Notes under the pieces: model-generated | Database searches by the model: none | Seen by the model: only the letters and a program-made list of their open reading frames with translations | What the model was told of the DNA's origin: nothing | Program-made: the position numbers and the translations under genes | Shown here: positions 37,709 through 47,253 of the stretch, in pieces | Layout: each line of letters opens with the position of its first letter | Numbering within the stretch: the stretch's first letter is position 1 | NCBI GenBank assembly: GCA_018401435.1 | Contig: JAGYJW010000029.1 | Location: forward strand, 1 to 64,000 | Length of the DNA: 64,000 nt | Origin: Deltaproteobacteria bacterium | GTDB lineage: Bacteria; Myxococcota_A; UBA796; UBA2385 | Direction of reading: 5' to 3'

Positions 37709-37725
37709 CCTGAACATATCGTCAG
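37709..37725 (-). promoter_or_regulatory. candidate SOS (LexA) box before the ImuA-like gene
   Basis: Read on the minus strand the 17 bases are CTGACGATATGTTCAGG. They match the Myxococcus xanthus LexA consensus as I recall it (CTRHAMRYBYGTTCAGS) at 14 of 17 positions, including the whole GTTCAGS half. It lies two bases before the ATG. Binding there would block translation initiation or a nearby promoter. Untested, single site. Confidence 0.35.
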
Positions 37726-37751
37726 GCTGTGAGGAGTGGCCAGCCCAATAA

Positions 37752-37770
37752 TCGGACATAAAGTGTCCGA
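37752..37770 (-). terminator. perfect inverted repeat after the lipoprotein operon (terminator or operator)
   Basis: TCGGACATAAAGTGTCCGA: 7-base arms with a 5-base loop, starting one base after the TAG of the 37772 gene on the minus strand. The following minus-strand bases (TTATTGGGC) contain only a short T stretch, so it may be a weak terminator. It is also 46 bases upstream of the ImuA-like start and could be an operator. Confidence 0.4.
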
Positions 37771-37771
37771 C

Positions 37772-38416
37772 CTATCCCGTCTTCGGCGCGATCAGGGGCC
37801 GCCGCCCGCACCAAGCGGCTTGCCCAGCCGCTGCGCCGAGCTGCTCGGCCAGGCCCTCCAGGGCCACCGCAGGGTCGGCGTCGTAGAGGTGGCGGCGCCC
37901 ATCCTGGCCCACCACCCAGATGCTGGAGCAGCCTCCGGCAGCCGCCGGCTGATCCTCCACCTGCACCTGCACCAGGCCGCTCACCGGCAGGCGCAGGTTC
38001 TCCAGGGGCTTGCCGGCCTGGCGAAGATCGATCTCGACGGCGTCCCCCGCCGCGTTGACCCGGGCAAAGAGCTGCAGATCGCTGGCACAGGGGTCGGCGA
38101 TCTCGGCCGCCGGCGCCGCAACCGTGAAGAAGAAGGCCTCCTCTGCCCGCGTGCCCCGCCCATCGGTCACCACCAGCGCCGCCGGGCCCGGGGGCAAGCC
38201 CTCGGGCACCACGCCCCGCAGGGTCTCGGCGTCCACGGCCACGACATCCACCAGGGGGCGCCCGCCCAGGGCCGCCGACGCGCCAGCGCCCAGACCCACC
38301 CCCTTGACCACCAGCGCCGTGCCCGAGGGCCCCGTGACGGGGTCCAGGCCCGTGATGCGCGGAGGTGGGTCAGAACAGGCGAGACCCAACAGAAGCAGCG
38401 GCAAGGAGCGGGTCAT
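37772..38416 (-). CDS. IPT/TIG-domain lipoprotein
   Basis: 214 residues. ATG 38416 overlaps the hydrolase stop (ATGA at 38413-38416). The signal ends in LLLLGLACSDPP (lipobox cysteine). Residues ~19-97 form an IPT/TIG immunoglobulin-like domain: PRITGLDPVTGPSGTALVVK and the last strand GPAALVVTDGRGTR are typical. The rest is a beta-rich domain with a CSSIWVVGQDGRRHLYD stretch and no recognised family. It is probably a surface or periplasmic partner of the preceding hydrolase. Confidence 0.75.
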   Translation of the reverse strand: MTRSLPLLLLGLACSDPPPRITGLDPVTGPSGTALVVKGVGLGAGASAALGGRPLVDVVAVDAETLRGVVPEGLPPGPAALVVTDGRGTRAEEAFFFTVAAPAAEIADPCASDLQLFARVNAAGDAVEIDLRQAGKPLENLRLPVSGLVQVQVEDQPAAAGGCSSIWVVGQDGRRHLYDADPAVALEGLAEQLGAAAGQAAWCGRRPLIAPKTG

Positions 38417-40374
38417 TCCGGGTCGCAGGGGCCATCACAGTAATTCTGCGTGCTGCCCGTCTCGAGGAATTCCAGCGAGGTCTGGAAGAGGGGCAAGGAC
38501 TCGCCCACCCGACCGTGGGGATCCCGGCCCTCGGTCGCCGGGACATTCTCGATGGGCTCGGTGGTCTCGCCAAAGTCCACCTCAACCAGGGCCGACCCGG
38601 TGTGGGCGCCGCTCACCGTCTCGAGGCCCCAGATCTCGCGGTTGGCTGCGCCCAGCTGCACCGCGTCGCCGATGGTGCGCGCCATCAGGTGGGCCGCCAG
38701 GGTGGTGACCTGGTGATCGCCGATGGCGGCGAGCATCAGCACGTCGCGAGACTGGCTGCCGGGCAGGGGGTCGTGCAGGTAGCGCGTATATCCCGAGGGT
38801 TCGGCCCGATCCCAGAGCAGCTGCACCAGGCCGATGAGCAGGGGCAGATCCAGCCCGCCCGGAAAGTTGGGCCGCAACACGGCCTGGTACTCTTCAAAGT
38901 TGACGCTGCGTTCCAGCATCAACGAGTAGGCCTGCCCGGGGACCCCCAGCACTCCGCGGGGAATGTCGGGGGTGAGGGTCATATAGGTGGCCCCGTAGAT
39001 GCCGCCCTGGCTGCCGCCATAGAAGTAGAGGCGGCTGGGGTCGAGGGGGGCGTGGCCCCCAATCTGCAGAGAGGGATCCTGGTTGAGGGGGCCCACAGTG
39101 GTGCGCAAGCCCACGATGAAGTTGGCCATGGCCTGGTGCAAGCCATCGGGGATGGCCTGGAAGTTGTGGAGCTGCCCGCTGGCGAGGGTGCCGATGACCA
39201 CTACCGTGTCGTTGTGGGAGAAGCCCGTCCAGTCCATGCCCAGCAGGGCGAGGTTGGCCTCGGCCGCAAAGGCCTGCACCTCGTCATTCCAGAGCACCTC
39301 CTGCCCCGAACCCAGCATGCCATGGCCATACTGCAGCACGCCGGCAGGCGCCTCCGCGGCGGAGCTGGGAATCAGCAGCCAGAAGGGGTATTCGGCGGTG
39401 CCATTCTGCGCGGGCAAGCCGTCGCTGCCCCGATGCAACAGGCTGCCGGCACGGGCGCCTTCCAGGAAGAGGGGCACCGTCACGACGCCTTCCACCCGGA
39501 AGGCGAAGCCGGGGAAGGCCTCGGGGTCCGCATCCAGCCGGTCGATGCGAAACCCAAGCGATTCTGTGGACGACCAGTCACGGGCCAGATCCCGCACCCG
39601 CACCATGTCTGCGGTGGTGTCTTGGGTGCTGGCCACGGTGAAGGTCCAGGCCAGCTGCAGATCCGACCGGTCCACCCCGGCGGTCTCGAGCTGGTCGAAG
39701 AGCCGCGCATAGTCGCCGCGACGGGCGTCGACGCTGGCATCGTCGAAGAAGAGGCCATCGCGCAAGGCCGCGAAAGCAGGGGAGGGGGCCAGGGCCTGGC
39801 CCTCGGCGTCCACCACATGGCGGATCGCCACCCCGTAGCGGCCCCCGGGCCGCAGGCCGACCACCGGCCGCATCATGAAGGCCTGCAATGCAGCGTCGGG
39901 GGTGTTGGCGTCCAGCTCGGCCCAGTGGGGCACGCGCTCCCCGGTGTCGAGATCGAGGATCACCGTGGGCGAGGCCGCCAACAGCGAGTCGCCGATGTGC
40001 AGGGGATCGGCCAGGCCGGTGGTGGTGGCCCCGGGCAGGTGGGCGAGAATGGGCGGGCTGGGCGAGAAGCCGTCCGCCCGGTTGAAGGGGCTGGGATCGG
40101 TGTTGGCGCTGGGCATGGCCGCGCGGGTGAAGGCCAGGCGCCGCCCGGTGGGGCTGCTGGCGTCCGCCACCGTCCAGAAGTCCGAAGGGAAGGGGAAGGC
40201 GCAATAGCTGGGCACCAGGGCGTCGCAGCCATCCCCCGGCGACAGGGGATCGTAGCTGGGCTCGGTCTCGCCTGCGACATAGGCGGTATCGACCACCTCG
40301 TCGGAGCCGCCGCACGCGGCGACCAGGGCGAGGAGGGGAAGGCAGAACAGCAGCGGAAGGCGGGGAGGGTGCAT
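38413..40374 (-). CDS. lipoprotein alpha/beta hydrolase (VolA-like bacterial lipase type), copy 2
   Basis: 653 residues, paralog of the gene at 27509. Lipoprotein signal LPLLALVAACGGSD. Matching segments in order: CAFPFPSDFWTVADASSPTG, ILAHLPG, VILDLDTGERVPHWAELD, YGHGMLGSGQ, LLGMDWTGFSH and the nucleophile elbow FYGGSQGGIYGA. GLETVSGAHTGSALVEVDFG near the end corresponds to the histidine-containing segment GLETVASGHAGSALVEYDYG of copy 1. Likely an outer-membrane esterase or lipase. It starts 123 bases from a divergent peptidase gene and is followed, with overlap, by the TIG lipoprotein. An inverted element TTGCAATCGCAA (40434-40445) lies in the shared upstream gap. Confidence 0.82.
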   Translation of the reverse strand: MHPPRLPLLFCLPLLALVAACGGSDEVVDTAYVAGETEPSYDPLSPGDGCDALVPSYCAFPFPSDFWTVADASSPTGRRLAFTRAAMPSANTDPSPFNRADGFSPSPPILAHLPGATTTGLADPLHIGDSLLAASPTVILDLDTGERVPHWAELDANTPDAALQAFMMRPVVGLRPGGRYGVAIRHVVDAEGQALAPSPAFAALRDGLFFDDASVDARRGDYARLFDQLETAGVDRSDLQLAWTFTVASTQDTTADMVRVRDLARDWSSTESLGFRIDRLDADPEAFPGFAFRVEGVVTVPLFLEGARAGSLLHRGSDGLPAQNGTAEYPFWLLIPSSAAEAPAGVLQYGHGMLGSGQEVLWNDEVQAFAAEANLALLGMDWTGFSHNDTVVVIGTLASGQLHNFQAIPDGLHQAMANFIVGLRTTVGPLNQDPSLQIGGHAPLDPSRLYFYGGSQGGIYGATYMTLTPDIPRGVLGVPGQAYSLMLERSVNFEEYQAVLRPNFPGGLDLPLLIGLVQLLWDRAEPSGYTRYLHDPLPGSQSRDVLMLAAIGDHQVTTLAAHLMARTIGDAVQLGAANREIWGLETVSGAHTGSALVEVDFGETTEPIENVPATEGRDPHGRVGESLPLFQTSLEFLETGSTQNYCDGPCDPE

Positions 40375-40497
40375 GGTCCCAGGGGAACACCGCCAGGGCC
40401 CACCGTCAAGCCGCTCGGGCGGCCGAAAGCTGCTTGCAATCGCAAAGGGGGCGTTGCTGGTCTACGCTGTCAGGGTCCCGCCTTGATTGAGGTCCGC

Positions 40498-42339
40498 ATG
40501 CAACAGCACGCCCCCCGCCAGACGGCCGAGCCCACCGCTGCTCCCTCCCCGGGGCGGCAGCCCGGTCGGCCCCAGGGCGGCGGCAACGGCTTCCGTGCAG
40601 CGATGAAGGATTGCAAACTGCGCTGAGGTCGGCGCGACGGGGATCTCGAAGAGGCCGCCGCCGACCGCCTGGCGGAGGCCGCCCTGGGCCTGGATGGGCA
40701 CCAACCAGCAGGCGCCCAACCAGGATGGCAGCGGCGCACCCGAGGCCAGCGGCCCCGTGCCCACCGCCCTGATCGCCGCCTTCTCGACGCCGTGGCCGGC
40801 TTTGACGCCGCGCGGGTGCCCGTGGTGGTGGGTGGGGCGGCCGACCAGGAGGCCAGCGCGCTGGGTGCTGAGGGCTTCGCGCGAGAAGGCGCGGTCTACC
40901 TTCGTTCCGAGGCATACTCCCCCAATAGCCAGGCGGGCTTGCGCACCCTGGCCCACGAGCTGGCCCACGTGGCCCTGGGCCATGCCCGAGGCGGCCAGCC
41001 CGTGCGGCGCCGCAGCGACGGCAGCAGCCTGCGCCAGGGCGACCGGGGCACCGCGGTCGCCAGCGTGCAGGACCAGCTGGTGCGCCTGGGCTACATGACG
41101 GCGGCCCAGAAGGCCACGGGTCCGGGGACCTTCGGCCCCATGACCCACGCGGCGGTGGTGCGCTTCCAAGCCGCCAACAACCTGAGGCGCGACGGCGTCG
41201 TGGGGCCCCGCACCCGCACGGCTCCCACAACGCGGTCGCCGCCTGCGCCACGCCGGCCCCGAGCGGCGAGACCACGGGCGCGAGGCGGCAGCAGCGCCCA
41301 GGGTCCAGCGCGGCGACAGCGCTGCGGTCCAGCGCCTGCAGAGCCTGCGCTGGTGCAGACCGGCTATATGACCGCCACCCAGGCCGCGACCGGCCCTGGG
41401 GTCTTCGGGCCCCTGACCCAGCGCTCGGTGCTGGCCTTCCAGGCCGACCAGCGCCTGTCTGCGGACGGGGTGGTGGGCCCCCGCACCTGGGCCGCCCTCG
41501 AAGCCGCCGCCCGCAACCACAGCAACCGCCCGGCCAACTCCGGCAGCGGCGCCCAATCCAACGCCGCCCTCACGGGGCGCCCCGCGCTGCGGGAAGGCGA
41601 CGAGGGCGTGCTGGTGAAGGCGCTGCAGCGCCTGCTCAACCAGCATGGCGGGAGCCTGGGGCTGGACGGTGAGTTCGGTCCCGTCACTGCACGCAATGTA
41701 CGCGCCTTTCAGCAGGCCAACGGGCTCACCGCCGACGGCATCGTGGGGCTGGCCACGGCCCGACTCAACAGTGGGTCGGCCAGCCGCTACACCTTGTCTT
41801 CGGGCGGCGGGGGCAGCAGCAGCACCGGAACGAGCGCCCCCCCCACCGGCAACGCCAACTACGATGTGGACGACGCCGATCCCAAGAATATCCTCAACCA
41901 GAGCAACCTGAACCCCACGGTCAAGGCCCTGGCGGTGCGCACCATCGAGTCCATGCAGGCCCAGGGCTACGCGCCCTACCTCTTCGAAGGCCACCGCACG
42001 ATGGAGCGGCAGAACAGCCTCTATGCCCAGGGGCGCACCGCCCCCGGCAGCGTCGTCACCTATGTGCGCGGGGGCGGATCCTGGCACAACTATGGGCTGG
42101 CGGTGGACATCGTCTTCTGGGATCGCAGCCACAGCGGCCCGTCCTGGGGGGCGCCGTCCAGCCACTGGGCCGCCCTGGGCCGGGCGGGCAAGGCCGCCGG
42201 CTTCACCCGGTGGATGGGCGACACCGGCTGGGACCAGGCCCACTTCGAGCACCACCCCAAGTGGGGCAACAGTTGCAGCAACCTGCTGTCCACCTACAAC
42301 TCGGGCGGCTTCCAGGCGGTCTGGGACAGGGCGATCTGA
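40498..42339 (+). CDS. DUF4157 - peptidoglycan-binding x3 - M15/VanY-like peptidase (effector-like), broken frame
   Basis: Frame 1 from ATG 40498 has a Pro/Gln/Arg-rich leader, an in-frame TGA (40624-40626), then a DUF4157 domain with YSPNSQAGLRTLAHELAHVA (zinc HELAH at 40954-40968). Three PG_binding_1 repeats follow (TFGPMTHAAVVRFQAANN, VFGPLTQRSVLAFQ, EFGPVTARNVRAFQQANG), with a compensating pair of shifts at 41220-41345, and then an M15 D-Ala-D-Ala carboxypeptidase domain with SWHNYGLAVDIVFW and HFEHH (42241-42255) supplying the zinc ligands. DUF4157 is known from cargo of extracellular contractile injection systems. The architecture predicts a cell-wall-cutting effector. No signal peptide is visible. 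ATG 40694 or a later start is possible if the TGA is real. Confidence 0.72.
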
Positions 42340-42351
42340 GGGCGGAGGCCT

Positions 42352-45300
42352 TCAGAAACGCCGGGCCAACGCGCTGATGCGTTGGGCCAGGCGCGCCTCG
42401 GGCCGCAGGTCGAAGTCCCGCACCAGGGCCTGGGCAGACATCAGGGCGGCCTCGGCGCCGGCGCGGTTGCGGGCCATCAGCTCGATCTCCACCTGCTCCA
42501 GCAGCACCTCGACCGCGCTGGCCTTGTCGTCCTGCTCGCGAACCAGCGCCAGGGCCTCGTCGATGCGGGCCCGGGCCTCGGGCAGCTGGCTGCGCTGGGC
42601 CTGCAGGCGACCCAGCCGGGCCAGGAAGACGGCCTCCTGCCGGAAGCCCACCGACCGCAGCAGGTCCACCGCCTGTTGGAGCAGGCGGGCGGCCTCGTCG
42701 TCAAAGCCCTCCTCCAGCTCGATCTCGCCCAGGCGACCCAGCTGGTGCCCCTCCCAGGGCTTGTTGCGGGTGCGGCGGTGCAGGTCGAGGGCCAGCAGGC
42801 CGAGACGCCGGGCCTCCGCCGTGTCCCCCAGGGCCAGGGCCAGCTCGGCCCGGCGGCCCAGGACCACCGCCTCGCTGCGCTGGTTGCCGGTCTCGCGGTG
42901 CCGGGCCTCGGCCGCGGTGAGCCGGCGGGTCGCGTCATTGAAGCGGCCTTGCAGCAAATCCAAGCTGCCCAAGGCGCCCAGGGTGACCCCCTCGGCCAGG
43001 CGGTTGCCCACCTCCCCATGCAAGGCCAGGGCCGTGACCAGGTGAGCCCGGCTTGACGCGACGCGCCCGCGATCGCCGTCCAGGTTGCCCAGGTTGAGGA
43101 GGACGATGGCTTCAAAGCGCCGGTCGCCCATCTCGCGGTGCAATTCCAAGGCTTCCAGGTAGAATCGCTCCGATTCGTCGTATCGACCCTGCCAGTAGCG
43201 CAACACCCCAAGATTGGAGAGGGCCATGCCTTGGGCCCGCCGGTCGCCAATGCGCTTGGCCAACTCAATGGCCTGGCCATGGTGGGCCTCGCCATCGGCC
43301 CAGCGCCCCCAGCGCAGCTCGTGGTTGGCCAGCTGGGCGAGCACCCGGGCCTCGCCCCGGCGATCGCCCACCTCGACAAAGAGGGCCAAGGCGTCGGCCA
43401 GCGCGCTGGCGGCCGGGCCATCCTCGGCGTTGAAGGACCGGAAGTCTCCCTCTTGGGAGAGGATCTCGGCGCGATCCCGCGGCAGCAGGGGCAAGGTGGC
43501 CCGCAGGCCCCCCAGCAGGTCGATGGCGGCCTTGAGCGGGCCCACGAGGTCAAAGACCCGGGCTGCGGCCAGGGCGGCGGGCACCGCCTGCTTTGCATCC
43601 CCCCGCGCCATGGCGCGGCGCGCGGCCGCCACCAGGTTGTCTTGCTCCTCCCAGAGCACCGCCCGCCGGGCTCCGGCCCCGTGGTGGTGCAGGACCTCCA
43701 GGGCGTCGGCATGCCCAAAGCGGGCGAAGAAGGCGCCATGACGGAGCTCGCAGGCTGCACGATCCTCCCCCAGCTGCTCGGCGGCAAAGGCCTGCACGGC
43801 CACCAGCAGCCCGAAGCGGGAGGAGCCGGTGCGCGGCCCCTTGCCCACCCGCACCAGGCTCTTGTCCACCAGCTCGGCCAGGGCCTCCTCGACCAGGGGG
43901 GCCGCGGGCCAGGGCGACAGATCGATGACCGCCTCGGCCGCCTCGATGGAGAAGCCGCCTTCGAATACGCTGATCTGGGCGAGGGCCGCGCGCTCCCAAG
44001 GGGCCAGCAGCTCCCAGCTCCACTGGATGGTGGCGTGCAGGGTGCGGTGCCGGGCCGGCAGCTCGGCCGAGCGGCTGGCCAGGCCATGAAAGCTGCCCCA
44101 GCGCGCCAGCAGCTGGGCGGGGCCAGCAGGCGGGGCCCGCCGTGGCCAGCTCCGATGCCCAGGGGCAGCCTTGTCCAGAGCAGCCAGGGCCTGGATGTCG
44201 GCGGCATCGGCGGGCTGGACCGGCGCCGGCGGCCTCGTCTGATCAATGAAAAGGGCCACTCCAGGCTCGATGTCGAGGGGACGCAGGGGATGCTGGCGCT
44301 CGCCGCGCAGGCGCAGGGGTTCGCGGCTGGTCACCAGGAAGCAGGCCTGGGGCGCGTCGTTGAGCCAGGCGCCAACCGTCTCCTGGGCGGCGCCCACCAC
44401 CTGCTCGAAGTTGTCGAGCACGAAGAGGGCCCGGCCCCGGCCCACCAGGGCGGCACCCAGCTTGCCGGGCGCGTCTCGCCGAGGGGCACATCCAGGGCCC
44501 GCGCGACCGCCCGGCGCAGGGCGTCGGCATCCCGGGCCTCGGCCAGATCGCAGAACCAGGCGCCCCCGGGCCAGGCCCCCGCCCGGGACCGGGCCAGCTC
44601 CACCGACAGGCGGGTCTTGCCCGTGCCGCCCATGCCCAGCAGGGTGACCAGGCGGGCGCCCTCGTCGAAGTGGGCGGCCACCGCAGCCAGGTCGGCGTCT
44701 CGTCCAAAGAAGCGATCGCGCCGTGGCGGCAGGTTGTGCCGCGGCAGCTCGACATCCAGGGTGGACGAGGAGCCGGTCTCGGGCGCCAGGGTGGGGGGCA
44801 CGTCCAGCTTGCCCACCGGGGGCGAATTTTCGGGCGATCCCATCGAGCGCAGGCGCCAGGCCGCCCGGTAGAGATCGCCCTGGGGGCCCAGGGCGTCGGA
44901 GTCGCCGGGGAGGCCGCCAGCGCTCGGCCAGGGCCCGGGCCGAGGGCAGGCGCCCGTCGGTGGGTGGCCAGCGGGACTCGGCCAGGGCGCGATCTTCGCC
45001 GTCCAGGGCCATCCAGCCGCGGGGCCGCCCGCCAGGCCCGGCGCAGCTCGGGGATGGACGCGCCGGCAAAGGGCCTGCGGCCGGTGCGCAGCTCCACCCA
45101 CAGCACGCCCAGGGCGTAGAGGTCGGCGCGGGCGTCCACCTGGGCCGCGTCTTGAAGCTGCTCGGGCGCGGCATAGCCGGGGGTGCCCACCGCCACCCCG
45201 TCCAGGGTGTCGGCCTCGCCGGCCTCGTCGGCCTTGACCAGCCCGAAGTCGGCGATTCGGGGGGTCAGCCGGTCCCGCGACAGGTCGAGGAGCACATTGC

Positions 45301-45703
45301 CGGGCTTGAGGTCCCGGTGCACCAGGCCCTGGGCGTGGGCGTGGGCCACGGCATCCACCAGGGCGCGCATCAGGGCGATGCTCTCGGCGCGGCTGGGCCG
45401 GTGCGCACCCAGCAGCCCATGCAGGCTGGGCCCGTCCACCAGGGGCAGGATCAGCCCGGGGCGCCCACCCACGTCCAACACGTCGAGAACAGGCAGCAGG
45501 CCTTCGTGATCGAGCAGCGCCTGTACCTTGCCCTCGGTCAGCAGGCGCTGTTGGGCCTGCAAGTCGCCCCGGTGCAGGATCTTGAGGGCCCGGCGCACCC
45601 CCAACAGGCGGTGCCGCACCCGCCAGACCGTGGCCATGCCCCCGCGGCCGAGGAGATCCTCGACCAGGTAGCGATCGACCGCCGTGCCGGGAACCAGGTG
45701 CAT
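42352..45703 (-). CDS. Ser/Thr protein kinase - NB-ARC-like ATPase - TPR regulator, frame-disrupted
   Basis: From ATG 45703: a complete kinase domain with the glycine loop LLGRGGMATVW, ALKIL lysine, VHRDLKPGNVLLD catalytic loop, IADFGLVK and GTPGYAAPEQ activation segment. Frame changes near 45030 and 44910 lead to RFFGRDADLAAVAAHF and the P-loop LLGMGGTGKTRLSVELA; near 44470 the frame shifts again to ALFVLDNFEQVVGAA (Walker B) and FLVTSREPLRLRGE. Small shifts around 44120-44190 restore LLARWG. The last ~600 residues are TPR-like helices (ALSNLGVLRYWQGRYDESER and others). This kinase-STAND ATPase-TPR layout is frequent in Myxococcota and serves signalling; the target is unknown. It follows the methyltransferase and spike genes on the same strand. 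Confidence 0.75.
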
Positions 45704-45737
45704 CGCCCCAGGCTAACCCTGCGCGCCCGGGTGCGGA

Positions 45738-46811
45738 TCAGGGGGCGGGCGCGTCAGGGGCGCAGGCCCGGGCGGCGAGCAGGTGGGCCTCGTAGAGGGT
45801 GCGGGAGCGGCTGTAGCTGCGCACCTCCCAGGGCACCCGCGGGCGCTCGGCTTGCAGGCGCAGGCCGGTCACTTCGGGCTGCAGCAGGCGGCGCATGCGC
45901 TCGACCGGATCGCCCCGATCCTCCCCCCGCTGGCTGTGTCCACCGATCCAGCCCTGGATGGTCGTGGCGCTGGGCGCCCAGTCATAGGGCGTGGCCAGCA
46001 GGGTCAGGCCCTCGGGGGCCAGCACCCGCCCCAGGGACTGCAGGTGGGCGAAGGGGTCGGGCAGGCAGTCGATCAGGTTGAAGCTGGTGATCGTCTGCAA
46101 GCCGCCGTCGCGGAAGGGCAGGGCCGCCGCGTCGCAGGCCCAGAAGTCGACCTGCTCGGCCTGGGGCACCGGCACCGCGTGATCACGGCGATCAAAGGCC
46201 ACACCCACCCGGCGGCGCGGGTAGCTCACCCGGCCGGAGCGCAGCACCTGACCCGCCAGCCGCAGCATGGACAGGTTGAGGTCCAGGCCCACCACCAGGC
46301 CGCCCGTGGCTGCGGCCAGCTCGAAGCTGTTGCGCCCCACCGAGCAGCCCAGGTCGATGGCCAGCCCGCCCGGAAGGGGGGGGGCCAGGTCGTAGGCCAG
46401 GGCGCCCAGGCGTGCGATCGCCCCCGACCCCTCCCAGGGATCGGGGTCATATTCGCCCCAGTGATCCACCGCGTAGTGGCTGAGGTGGCGGCGCACCGTG
46501 TCGAATTCCGACCCGGGGCCGCAGCAGTCGCCCACCAGGCTCTCGAGGTCGGGGTGCAGATCCTCGCGCATCATCAGGCCCAGCACCTGCCCCGAGATCT
46601 GGTCGCGAATCTGCGCCAGCAGCAGGGGGATGCCGTCCAAGATGGGAAATTCGCGCTGGCAGGCCAGATTGGGGCAACGCAACATGCCTTGCAACACATG
46701 GCCGTCGCGCTCGGCGTAGATTGCCTCCAGCACGATGCTCTGCTCGCCATCGCCCCGCAAGCGACAGGCGGGACAGACCGGCCCGAAGGCCTCGAGGTGA
46801 CCGATGCGCAC
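45738..46811 (-). CDS. SAM-dependent methyltransferase with N-terminal Trm112-like zinc ribbon
   Basis: 357 residues. The N-terminus has CPAC (15-18) and LRCPNLACQREFPILDGIPL (about 44-63), a Cys4 zinc site of the Trm112 type. After a ~90-residue helical linker comes the methyltransferase core: GLAIDLGCSVGRNSFELA (motif I), VVGLDLNLSML, DFWACDAAALPFRDG (motif II region) and LGRVLAPEGLTLLATPYDW. The C-terminus resembles GIY-like lid helices rather than a second domain. It starts six bases after the PAAR gene stop, so the two are almost certainly in one operon. Methylation of a protein partner (for example a spike or cargo) or of a small product are both open. Confidence 0.8.
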   Translation of the reverse strand: MRIGHLEAFGPVCPACRLRGDGEQSIVLEAIYAERDGHVLQGMLRCPNLACQREFPILDGIPLLLAQIRDQISGQVLGLMMREDLHPDLESLVGDCCGPGSEFDTVRRHLSHYAVDHWGEYDPDPWEGSGAIARLGALAYDLAPPLPGGLAIDLGCSVGRNSFELAAATGGLVVGLDLNLSMLRLAGQVLRSGRVSYPRRRVGVAFDRRDHAVPVPQAEQVDFWACDAAALPFRDGGLQTITSFNLIDCLPDPFAHLQSLGRVLAPEGLTLLATPYDWAPSATTIQGWIGGHSQRGEDRGDPVERMRRLLQPEVTGLRLQAERPRVPWEVRSYSRSRTLYEAHLLAARACAPDAPAP

Positions 46812-46817
46812 GCCGGC

Positions 46818-47204
46818 TCAGCCGTTGATGATGACGGTGGGGCAGCCCGGCGGCAGGATCTTGCCCACCGGCGAGGGGATGGGCGCCACACAGGAGGTGT
46901 GCTTGGTCAGATCGTTGACCCGGGCCGCCGGCTTGTTGGTGATCATCACCGTGGTCGAACCCATGGCGATCTGACCGGGCCCATTGGGCACACAGCTGGG
47001 CAGCGCGCAGGGGGCCGAGTTGTCGTTGAGGATGGCCGCCGGCATATTGCCGATCAGCACCGTGGCGGCCCCAGGGCCGATGATGGCCAGGGGCAAGGCG
47101 GGATGCGGCGCGGGCGTGGGCACGGGGGCCGGCGGGTGGATGGGCGCGTGGCAGTGCGGCGCATCCTGCTTCATCATGTCGCCGACGCGGGCAGCTGCGG
47201 GCAT
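46818..47204 (-). CDS. PAAR-domain protein (spike tip)
   Basis: 128 residues from ATG 47204 (MPAAARVGDMMKQDAPHCHA). A Pro-rich segment leads into the PAAR-like repeat pattern: GAATVLIGNMPAAILNDN, then CVPNGPGQIAMGSTTVMITN and KPAARVNDLTKHTSC, followed by CPTVIING. His and Cys residues are placed as in zinc-bound PAAR cones. PAAR proteins cap the VgrG/gpV spike of contractile injection machines (T6SS, phage tails, eCIS) and carry effectors. Here it is flanked by the beta-helix gene upstream and the methyltransferase downstream; no sheath or tube genes are in the window. Confidence 0.85.
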   Translation of the reverse strand: MPAAARVGDMMKQDAPHCHAPIHPPAPVPTPAPHPALPLAIIGPGAATVLIGNMPAAILNDNSAPCALPSCVPNGPGQIAMGSTTVMITNKPAARVNDLTKHTSCVAPIPSPVGKILPPGCPTVIING

Positions 47205-47253
47205 GGGGGCCTCGGGTCCGTCCAATCGGTGGACGGCGGGACAGGGGTGCGGA

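Noticed and set aside
38365-40626. A 753-residue plus-strand open frame
   Set aside because: Antisense to the lipoprotein hydrolase with complete signal and nucleophile motif; the plus-strand protein is His/Gly-rich without family features. Only its last part, from ATG 40498, is real (leader of the DUF4157 gene).
40624-40626. TGA as selenocysteine
   Set aside because: No SECIS-like hairpin is evident just downstream, and the codon lies in a low-complexity leader without a redox site.
40462-42255. A 597-residue minus-strand open frame
   Set aside because: Antisense to the DUF4157/PG-binding/VanY gene; no signal or motif on the minus strand.
43138-44871. A 577-residue plus-strand open frame
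   Set aside because: Antisense to the TPR/ATPase region; composition is typical of a shadow frame.
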